13,427 nucleotides of DNA, taken from the NCBI GenBank assembly GCA_943331145.2, contig CALQKL020000042.1:1-13427 (forward strand). Reading direction: 5' to 3'. Below are positions 7,478 through 13,427 of the stretch, in pieces. The notes below the pieces were generated by a model. That model saw only the letters and a program-made list of their open reading frames with translations. It searched no databases and was not told the origin of the DNA. Within the stretch, counting starts at the first letter, position 1. Each line of letters starts with the position of its first letter. Source of the DNA: Chitinophaga pinensis (lineage in GTDB: Bacteria > Bacteroidota > Bacteroidia > Chitinophagales > Chitinophagaceae). Position numbers and translations under genes: made by a program.

Positions 7478-10400
7478 CTAAAAATCCAATCCCAAAGAAA
7501 CATACATTACCGGCTTGCCTCCAAAGAAAGTATTCATTGGCCAACTGATATCGTATTTCATAAAATATCCAAATAGTGTACTTCTTGCGCCAAAACCATA
7601 TCCACCCACAAACGGACCGACACCACCTGTTTTTAATTTTACGGTTACTGGTCCAGGTATTTGATCTCCGTTAGGCAATATAATTGGGGTGTTATAGGTG
7701 ATTTCTGGGCGCTTTATTTTTTTTACTGCACCATTCCAAGCCGATCCTAAATCAATAAACTGTGTAATTTGCAAATCCCTTAAAAATGCATTGTTAGAAA
7801 TCTTATCAAAAATGGTTGATAGAACTGGTAGTCTAAATTCACTATTTAAAACAACGGCATTATTTCCATTCGCTGCATTTTGAATAAATCCCCTCATATT
7901 CAACGCCAAACTTTGAAAAGCATATGTTGCATCTTGTGCTGGTGCATTTGAGCTATTGAAATAGCGCTCTTTAGTAGTACCAGGCTTTACATTGTTGCCA
8001 AACATCAACCAGCCATCTACACCACCCAAATAATAAATAATTTTTTGATTCCCCCAACTGAAATCTCCAGCAGCACGTCCCGCCCAAATGAAGTTTTTAT
8101 AAATGGGATAATAATATCTTGCATCAAATCCGAAATTAAACATCGTAGCCCCAACACCTTCTACCAATCCCTTTACCTGACGATTCCAATCAATAAATGC
8201 TTTATAACGAAGGCCGTTCCAAATATTGTTCATCTTATTCAAACAATTGTCGTGTACATATTCTAAATGTGTGTTTGAATATATTTTTGATTGATTATTA
8301 AATGAAGCACTCAATTGATCAACGTTTAAAACTGCCATCAAATCTGAACGAATGCCAGATGACAAACGTATGCTTTTGGCTTCATCAAATGGATAACTCA
8401 CATTCCCCATGTAAAAATTAGTTACCATTTTGCCAGGGTATATAGCAACAATGTTTCCTTGTCTGTCTACAATATTTGCATCTGTTCCCAAAACATTTCT
8501 GTAATACGAAACACCCCAATCTATTCTTCTTCTTACATTTTGATAACTTACAAACCATTCGTTATCTTTTAAATTGGTGCCTATTTTAAATCCACCCAAT
8601 ACTTTTTTATCCTCCATTAAATCAGAAGTACCTAAAGTAATTAAACCATTCAATGGCGTATTGCTGCTCAACATGATTGGGCCTGATCCTCCACCATAAG
8701 GTTGGTATTTATTAAATAATACCGTTGTACTAAAGCTTGCTGAACCAAAATCTGCAGAGAATTTTATTGGCTTATAGGCATATAGTTTTGCACGATCAAG
8801 TACATTGTTTTCGTCTGTTACTAATAACGATGATATTGTTGTACCAACAGCGGTGCTATCCGTTTTTTCTTTTTCAAACTCATTTTGAAACTCAGATTCT
8901 GGCTTTAGTTTTACATCATTTTCTGAAACATTTTTTGCACCTGTAACTTTTGTTTTCTTGCTTTCACGCATTAATTTTTTTCCAAATTCTGTAGGTTGAG
9001 CAGTTACATTTCTTTTGGAAAGTGCGTTTGCATCAAGTTTTAATTTGTAAAGATTCTTTTCATTACCCGAACGCGTTACTTCACTTAAAATTCTTTCATC
9101 TCCAGCTGATTTGGTTTCTGCTAAACTGCTTTCATAGTTTGTTAATGGAAATGTATATGTAGAATCGGCGGTCATAGATACAATGGCTACTGAATCTATT
9201 TCGATTTTTTGTTGTGCTTGTAATGCGCTGTCTACTTCAGTTTTACTTGGGTTATGCAGAATGTCATCACCAATTAATATCAAAGTGTCCATTCCCAAAT
9301 TTTTTGTTGTAAAAAATCCAGCGTACCTATTTGCAATGCCATTTTCATCACTTACAAAAGTGAAATGATTGACATTATATTGCGCAGGATATCTTGCATT
9401 TCCATAATTTATATCCGTTAGTTTGGTAATCTGATTCAACTCTGGCTTATCGCCAAAATTTGTCACCATGAATATGTTGTATCTATTGTTACTTGGCAAT
9501 ATAGTATCGCCATTTACTGCTGTTGCTGTTGGGCGATTGCTTGCAAATACAATTCCGGTTTTATTTGGAAAGCTTACAAATGTGGCATCCAAATCATCAT
9601 AAACATCATTTGTAATTTGAGTTAATTTTTCCTTCTCTAAATCAAAAGTAAATATGTCGGTATGTCCATTCTTCACTGCAGATAATAATAATGTTCTGCT
9701 GTTGAGCATGTATTTCATATCCTGAATTTGATCTAATTTGTCTGTTAAATCAATTTCCCATTTTTTTTCTTTTGATATAGCATCAAATAAAAGTAAAAGC
9801 AGCTTTCCTCTGTCAGAATAGGCAATCGTAAATTTTGTTCCTTTTGGATCCCAAGCCATCATCGGATAATTTGGGTTGATGTTTTTTTGAGTTGTTCTGA
9901 TGCCAAATTTTAACATCGTAGTGTTTTCATATTCATCGTTTAATAATACACGTACAATTCCTTTTTTATATTGCGTTACCAAGTATGAATTGTTCTTCTT
10001 AATTGGATTAACATTAAATCGATAATAATCTATTTGAGGTGTAATATCAAAGCCATCTACAAAACTGCCTTTGGGATAGGCCTTTCTTTTTCTTAAATCA
10101 TTTTCGTATTTCTCTACTTCATAAATCATAAACTCTGCGAGCAAAGCTTTGAAGGATTTTTTAGTGATTTGTAAACTTGCTTTGTTGATGCTTTTATTTG
10201 TGCGGGCAACGTAAAGAAAAAATGTCACGTTTTCTTTTTTGTATTTCTCTTCAATAAAATACCAAAATGCATGCCCCGCCAAAGAAGGATTTGCAGCACT
10301 GAATTTTGAGAATTTCTTGTAATCACCACTTAGTATTTCTCCTTTTAATTCATCGTCTAATGCAGTATTCCAATGCTCTGCCAAATATGCAACATATCCA

Positions 10401-10924
10401 GCAGTAAGCCATTTGGGCAAATCTAAAAAAGTTTGATTGCTGGCAACTTCTCCTAAATTATCACCAAAAAGCATGTTTTTTGTAATCACATCCGCAATGC
10501 CTTCTCTGATTTTTATTTTTAATTTTTCATGATGACCATCGAAGTAAACCAACATTTTATTGTTTACCAGTTGGGTAGAACTTCCACTGTTTAAAATATC
10601 TGTATTTAATCCCACATTGGATTGCTGAAAATCATTGTAGTTGTTGTAAACCAAAATGTTTGCTCTTCTTTGTAAACTATATTCTGCAGCTTGTTCAATA
10701 TCTGATAATTCTTTCTCAGCTACTTGTAATACATATTTGGCCAATTCTTGTCCATTAGAATAAAAATATACATTGAAATTGTCTGATTGATAATAATTCC
10801 ATTTCAATTTTTTAAACTGAACCCTGTTTTTGCCAAATGTTACGGCATTTACCTGAGCATTAATATTGTTGAAAAAACAACATAAAAAAAATGAAAACAA
10901 AAATAATCTACTGAACTTTGGCAT
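7478..10924 (-). CDS. Large outer-membrane protein: peptidase-MA-like remnant, TolB-like propeller, beta-barrel
   Basis: This is an exported 1148-residue protein with signal peptide 1-24 (cleavage near INAQ). Residues about 30-280 resemble the peptidase MA-like gluzincin fold seen next to TolB repeats in Bacteroidota, but where HExxH and WxxEG are expected it has REGIADVI (140-147) and LPKWLTAGY (169-177). It is therefore probably not a protease. Residues about 300-560 form a TolB/DPP IV-like beta-propeller, with blade motifs such as WDPKGTKF (358-365) and GIVFASNR (457-464). A charged, low-complexity linker spans about 560-715. Residues about 720-1148 look like an outer-membrane beta-barrel with an Omp85/BamA-like RGF (1011-1013), FRLPV shortly after, IDLGSAW, and a C-terminal phenylalanine as in a beta-signal. 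The role is unknown; binding of an envelope ligand or partner by the propeller is my inference. It is convergent with the aminotransferase and divergent from the MBL hydrolase. Confidence 0.85.
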   Translation of the reverse strand: MPKFSRLFLFSFFLCCFFNNINAQVNAVTFGKNRVQFKKLKWNYYQSDNFNVYFYSNGQELAKYVLQVAEKELSDIEQAAEYSLQRRANILVYNNYNDFQQSNVGLNTDILNSGSSTQLVNNKMLVYFDGHHEKLKIKIREGIADVITKNMLFGDNLGEVASNQTFLDLPKWLTAGYVAYLAEHWNTALDDELKGEILSGDYKKFSKFSAANPSLAGHAFWYFIEEKYKKENVTFFLYVARTNKSINKASLQITKKSFKALLAEFMIYEVEKYENDLRKRKAYPKGSFVDGFDITPQIDYYRFNVNPIKKNNSYLVTQYKKGIVRVLLNDEYENTTMLKFGIRTTQKNINPNYPMMAWDPKGTKFTIAYSDRGKLLLLLFDAISKEKKWEIDLTDKLDQIQDMKYMLNSRTLLLSAVKNGHTDIFTFDLEKEKLTQITNDVYDDLDATFVSFPNKTGIVFASNRPTATAVNGDTILPSNNRYNIFMVTNFGDKPELNQITKLTDINYGNARYPAQYNVNHFTFVSDENGIANRYAGFFTTKNLGMDTLILIGDDILHNPSKTEVDSALQAQQKIEIDSVAIVSMTADSTYTFPLTNYESSLAETKSAGDERILSEVTRSGNEKNLYKLKLDANALSKRNVTAQPTEFGKKLMRESKKTKVTGAKNVSENDVKLKPESEFQNEFEKEKTDSTAVGTTISSLLVTDENNVLDRAKLYAYKPIKFSADFGSASFSTTVLFNKYQPYGGGSGPIMLSSNTPLNGLITLGTSDLMEDKKVLGGFKIGTNLKDNEWFVSYQNVRRRIDWGVSYYRNVLGTDANIVDRQGNIVAIYPGKMVTNFYMGNVSYPFDEAKSIRLSSGIRSDLMAVLNVDQLSASFNNQSKIYSNTHLEYVHDNCLNKMNNIWNGLRYKAFIDWNRQVKGLVEGVGATMFNFGFDARYYYPIYKNFIWAGRAAGDFSWGNQKIIYYLGGVDGWLMFGNNVKPGTTKERYFNSSNAPAQDATYAFQSLALNMRGFIQNAANGNNAVVLNSEFRLPVLSTIFDKISNNAFLRDLQITQFIDLGSAWNGAVKKIKRPEITYNTPIILPNGDQIPGPVTVKLKTGGVGPFVGGYGFGARSTLFGYFMKYDISWPMNTFFGGKPVMYVSLGLDF

Positions 10925-10992
10925 AATCGGTTTCGTATTAATAAATACTAAATTAGTTGATTAAAATTAATCCTTAAAACAAAATTCTTTCA
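10925..10992. promoter_or_regulatory. Divergent promoter region, barrel protein / MBL hydrolase
   Basis: These 68 A/T-rich bases separate two divergent starts. On the minus strand TAATTTAG (10955-10948) is one mismatch from the -7 consensus TAnnTTTG. The nearest upstream TTTG lies 24 bases away, which is longer than usual. No convincing plus-strand element was found. The call rests mainly on gene layout. Confidence 0.4.
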
Positions 10993-11631
10993 ATGTTTAC
11001 CATTCAATGTTTTCAATTTAGCCCAATCCAAGAAAATACATATTTGCTATACAATGAGTTTAAAAATTGTATTGTCATTGATCCAGGCTGTTATTTTGAA
11101 GAAGAACGCGAAATTCTTGCTCAATATATTTTATCCAATCAATTGAAACCACAAATATTACTCAATACCCATTGCCATTTAGATCATGTTTTTGGAAATA
11201 AATTTATATCTGAAACTTATAAATTGATTCCTCAAATTCATCCCAACGAAAAGCAAGTGCTGGATTATGCCCCTACAAGTGGTTTGATATACAATATGCC
11301 ATTTGACAATTATGTTGGCCCGTTGAAATATATTGAATCTGGTGAAAAAATACAATTGGATGATGATGAATTGATTTCCATTTTTACACCTGGACATAGC
11401 CCCGGCAGTTTGAGTTTTTATTGTAAATCACAAAATTTTGTAATTGGGGGGGATGTTTTATTTCATAGAAGCATTGGCCGAACAGATCTTCCGGGAGGCA
11501 ATTTAGACACTTTGATTTCGAGCATCAAAAATGAATTGTTTCTGTTACCCGACGAAACCATAGTTTATAGTGGACATGGAGAAAAAACAAATATTGGAGA
11601 TGAAAAAATGGAGAATCCGTTTTTGAGATAG
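10993..11631 (+). CDS. MBL-fold metallohydrolase (glyoxalase II-like)
   Basis: This is a metallo-beta-lactamase-fold hydrolase in the small glyoxalase II-like group (YcbL-type), probably cytoplasmic with a two-metal centre. The ligands are all visible: THCHLDH at 59-65 (H60, H62, D64, H65), H135 in TPGHSPGS, D154 in GGDVLFHRSIGRTDLPGG and H195 in YSGHGEKT. The 212-residue length and the NTYLLY start region (about 15-20) fit. The C-terminal substrate-binding domain of true glyoxalase II is absent, so thioester hydrolysis is possible but the substrate is unknown. The ATG at the given start precedes the first conserved strand directly and no longer start is needed. Confidence 0.94.
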   Translation: MFTIQCFQFSPIQENTYLLYNEFKNCIVIDPGCYFEEEREILAQYILSNQLKPQILLNTHCHLDHVFGNKFISETYKLIPQIHPNEKQVLDYAPTSGLIYNMPFDNYVGPLKYIESGEKIQLDDDELISIFTPGHSPGSLSFYCKSQNFVIGGDVLFHRSIGRTDLPGGNLDTLISSIKNELFLLPDETIVYSGHGEKTNIGDEKMENPFLR

Positions 11632-11653
11632 GGGTTACAAATCTTAATGGGAA

Positions 11654-11764
11654 TTACTTGTTGAATTTACCCCTCGGTTCTGAATATTTTGTTATATCAA
11701 ATTTCTTAGTGCAACCAATTCCAAGCAGGGAAAATAGAATAGAAGCAAATATTATTTTTTTCAT
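11654..11764 (-). CDS. Putative tiny lipoprotein (36 aa)
   Basis: Reading the minus strand, ATG at 11764-11762 opens a 36-codon frame ending in TAA at 11656-11654. The product begins MKKIIFASILFSLLGIGC, with a Lys-Lys n-region, a hydrophobic core and a plausible lipobox cysteine at C18. The mature peptide is only 19 residues, basic and polar (TKKFDITKYSEPRGKFNK after the cysteine). That is a complete type II signal peptide in a very short frame, which random A/T-rich sequence would rarely give. The residue before the -2 position is Gly rather than the usual Leu, so the lipobox is not ideal. The frame is upstream-isolated, with no strong Shine-Dalgarno and a TTTACAA leader. It lies between the convergent MBL gene and mce. 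The function is unknown; entericidin-like or envelope-tether peptides are analogies only. Confidence 0.55.
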   Translation of the reverse strand: MKKIIFASILFSLLGIGCTKKFDITKYSEPRGKFNK

Positions 11765-11776
11765 TTGTAAAGTTTT

Positions 11777-11797
11777 TTGATTCAGCAATTTAATCAA
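11777..11797. promoter_or_regulatory. Short dyad TTGATT-N9-AATCAA upstream of the 36-aa frame
   Basis: A perfect 6-base inverted repeat, TTGATT at 11777-11782 and AATCAA at 11792-11797, lies just upstream of the 36-residue frame (minus strand). A third TTGATT occurs at 11808-11813. This could be an operator or part of the leader, but in such A/T-rich DNA a chance dyad of this size is easily possible. Confidence 0.2.
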
Positions 11798-11867
11798 ATA
11801 ATTTCAATTGATTTATTTCCCTAAGTATTCACTTTCTATATTATTCTATAGTTTTTTCTATTGTATA

Positions 11868-12266
11868 TTAAATACTCTGACAAAGCTCAATCAACACCCC
11901 ATTTGTTCCTTTCGGGTGTAAAAAACAAACCAATTTATTATCGGCACCTTTTTTTGGGAATTCGTTCAATAACAGAAAACCTTCATTGGATAATCTTTTC
12001 ATTTCGGCTTCGATATCAGCCACTTCGAAAGCAATATGATGAATACCTTCCCCTTTTTTCTCAATGAATTTAGAAATGACGCCATCTGTTGTTGAGCTTT
12101 CCAGCAATTCAATTTTGGTACTACCCGTTTGAAAAAAAGCTGTATTAACATTCTCAGAATCAACAGTTTCTGTTTTATAGCAATTGGTATTAAGCAACAT
12201 TTCAAAAAGAGGAATGGAAACTTCAAGGTTTTTAACGGCTATGCCGATATGTTCAACTTGTTGCAT
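11868..12266 (-). CDS. mce: Methylmalonyl-CoA epimerase
   Basis: This enzyme interconverts the (R) and (S) forms of methylmalonyl-CoA, linking propionyl-CoA or succinyl-CoA metabolism to the B12-dependent mutase. It belongs to the vicinal-oxygen-chelate fold with two paired modules in 132 residues, the normal length. Conserved segments are VEHIGIAVKNLE (4-15, metal ligand H6), STKIELLE (49-56), GEGIHHIAFEV (72-82, histidines 76-77) and GVLIELCQ (123-130, E127 as the expected ligand/base). No mutase or carboxylase subunit is in the window, so the pathway is inferred from the family alone. Other short open frames across this locus on either strand are shadows. The gene is divergent from iscS with a 136-base spacer. 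Confidence 0.95.
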   Translation of the reverse strand: MQQVEHIGIAVKNLEVSIPLFEMLLNTNCYKTETVDSENVNTAFFQTGSTKIELLESSTTDGVISKFIEKKGEGIHHIAFEVADIEAEMKRLSNEGFLLLNEFPKKGADNKLVCFLHPKGTNGVLIELCQSI

Positions 12267-12372
12267 ATTTAGTTCAAAAGTTTAATAGATGTTTACGAAA
12301 TCCGTTATTTAATGAATTGAATTGAATTAACTCTAGCAAAATAAAACCTTTTATACTAATTTCGCGTTATTA

Positions 12373-12392
12373 ATGAGTATTTAAAAACTCAT
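12373..12392. promoter_or_regulatory. Dyad ATGAGT-N8-ACTCAT in the iscS leader
   Basis: A perfect 6-base inverted repeat with an 8-base A/T spacer lies at 12373-12392, ending 10 bases before the iscS start codon. It could be an operator half-site pair, with an Fe-S-responsive Rrf2/IscR-type regulator as one idea, or a hairpin near the ribosome start. It may also be chance. The rest of the 136-base spacer is A/T-rich with no other clear feature. Confidence 0.3.
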
Positions 12393-12402
12393 ATTATTTT
12401 AT

Positions 12403-13427
12403 ATGCTACAATTACCTATTTATTTAGATAACAACGCTACCACTCCTATGGATCCGCGTGTTTTAGAGGCAATGACGCCTTATTTTTTGAATCATTTCGG
12501 AAATTCTGCCAGTAGAAACCATCCTTTTGGCTGGGCTGCAGAAGAAGCAGTTGATTATGCTCGTGAGCAAGTTGCCAAATTAATCGGTGCTGATCCAAAA
12601 GAAATCATCTTCACATCAGGCGCTACAGAAGCCGATAATTTAGGTATTAAGGGTGTTTTTGAAATGTATGCCAGCAAAGGAAACCACATAATCACTGCTA
12701 CAACTGAACATAAAGCGGTTATTGATACTTGCAAGCATATAGAAAAACTAGGTGGAGAGGTTACTTATTTACAAGTACAACCTGATGGATTAATTGACCT
12801 AGCAGAATTAGAAGCAGCCATCAAACCCAATACTGTTTTAATTTCTATTATGTACGCAAATAATGAGATTGGAACCGTAATGCCAATGAAAGAAATTAGT
12901 GCAATTGCCCGCAAGCATGGTGTTTTGGTTTTTACTGATGGAACACAAGCTGTAGGTAAAATCCCAGTTGACGTAAATAAAGATGGCATTGATTTAATGG
13001 CTTTTACTGCACATAAAATGTATGGTCCAAAAGGCGTTGGCGCTTTATACGTTCGCAGAAAGAATCCTAGAGTAAAAGTTACCGCACAAATGGACGGCGG
13101 CGGTCATGAAAGAGGTATGAGAAGCGGAACGTTAAATGTTCCAGGTATTGCAGGTTTTGGAAAAGCTTGCGAGCTTTGTATGCTTGAAATGGAATCAGAT
13201 GCAGCTAGAACCAGTAAATTAAGGGATAAATTACAAGCGGCATTATTGCAAATTGAAGAATCGTATGTGAATGGCAGTATAGAACATCGTTTACCTCACG
13301 TTGCCAATATTTCATTCAAACACGTAGAAGGAGAAGGTTTGTTAATGGGCTTCAATAAAAACATCGCGTTAAGTTCAGGTTCGGCTTGTACTTCAGCTTC
13401 TTTAGAACCTTCTTATGTATTGAAAGC
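12403..13427 (+). CDS. iscS: Cysteine desulfurase IscS, 3' end missing
   Basis: This is a PLP-dependent cysteine desulfurase, which takes sulfur from L-cysteine as a persulfide and passes it to Fe-S cluster scaffolds and tRNA thiolation. It is the IscS rather than SufS type. Visible are LPIYLDNNATTPMDPRV at 4-20, SGATEADN at 72-79, TEHKAV with H103, the PLP aspartate and glutamine D179 and Q182, and the Schiff-base lysine K205 in FTAHKMYGPKG. HERGMRSGT follows at 235-243, and the catalytic Cys is C329 in SSGSACTSASLEPSYVL. The frame is open through residue 341 and runs off the window, so about 60 residues of the usual ~400 are missing. Residue 180 is Gly where relatives usually have Ala. iscU or similar genes may follow outside the window. 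Confidence 0.97.
   Translation, partial: MLQLPIYLDNNATTPMDPRVLEAMTPYFLNHFGNSASRNHPFGWAAEEAVDYAREQVAKLIGADPKEIIFTSGATEADNLGIKGVFEMYASKGNHIITATTEHKAVIDTCKHIEKLGGEVTYLQVQPDGLIDLAELEAAIKPNTVLISIMYANNEIGTVMPMKEISAIARKHGVLVFTDGTQAVGKIPVDVNKDGIDLMAFTAHKMYGPKGVGALYVRRKNPRVKVTAQMDGGGHERGMRSGTLNVPGIAGFGKACELCMLEMESDAARTSKLRDKLQAALLQIEESYVNGSIEHRLPHVANISFKHVEGEGLLMGFNKNIALSSGSACTSASLEPSYVLK

Noticed and set aside
8045..9368. Several 60-75 codon plus-strand frames inside the barrel-protein gene
   Set aside because: All are antisense to a continuous 1148-codon gene with clear domain structure and have no recognisable products.
7478..10924. Active secreted metalloprotease
   Set aside because: The expected HExxH histidines and downstream glutamate are absent, so activity by this fold is not supported.
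11630..11674. AGGGGT (11630-11635) and ACCCCT (11669-11674) as a terminator stem after the MBL hydrolase gene
   Set aside because: The stem is only 6 bases with a 33-base loop and no U-tract follows; it also overlaps the end of the 36-residue frame.
11861..12226. Alternative open frames across the mce locus on both strands
   Set aside because: They overlap the clearly recognised methylmalonyl-CoA epimerase and their translations show no family features.
12765..12989. Minus-strand open frame within iscS
   Set aside because: It lies wholly inside the conserved cysteine desulfurase frame and is a shadow of it.

Overview
The window looks like ordinary chromosomal DNA of a low-GC member of the Bacteroidota, probably close to Chitinophagaceae or Sphingobacteriia. 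The support is a GldB-family lipoprotein (so far a Bacteroidota hallmark), very AT-rich spacers, A-rich translation starts without Shine-Dalgarno sequences, and a large signal-peptide/TolB-propeller/outer-membrane-barrel protein of a type common in this phylum. The genus assignment is inference. No rRNA, tRNA, insertion sequence, phage, CRISPR or defence genes were seen.

Layout from left to right. A membrane fatty acid desaturase (54-1166, +) converges on a GldB-like lipoprotein gene (1163-2173, -), and their stop codons overlap. Divergent from gldB is a tight nadE-rsgA pair (2231-4846, +), giving glutamine-dependent NAD+ synthetase and the 30S-maturation GTPase RsgA. On the minus strand follow a 101-residue protein of unknown function (4847-5152), a 62-residue lipoprotein (5196-5384) and a gamma-carbonic-anhydrase-like hexapeptide protein (5503-6027). 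Divergent from the last is a class III PLP aminotransferase (6154-7341, +). It converges on a 1148-residue secreted or outer-membrane protein (7478-10924, -), which combines a degenerate peptidase-MA-like domain, a TolB-like propeller and a C-terminal beta-barrel.

An MBL-fold hydrolase of the glyoxalase II type (10993-11631, +) is divergent from the barrel gene. Then come a tiny 36-residue putative lipoprotein (11654-11764, -), methylmalonyl-CoA epimerase (11868-12266, -) and a cysteine desulfurase iscS (12403 onward, +) that is cut by the right edge.

Most genes are housekeeping or general metabolism: NAD, Fe-S, ribosome maturation, propionyl-CoA metabolism and lipid desaturation. They do not form one pathway. 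The envelope theme comes from GldB, the barrel protein and two very small lipoproteins. The points most worth a second look are the barrel protein with an apparently dead metallopeptidase domain, the 36-residue lipoprotein, and two related A/T-rich inverted-repeat spacers that share an exact 20-nt match. I do not see convincing evidence of a new multi-gene system. There is no gene-free stretch longer than about 140 bases.
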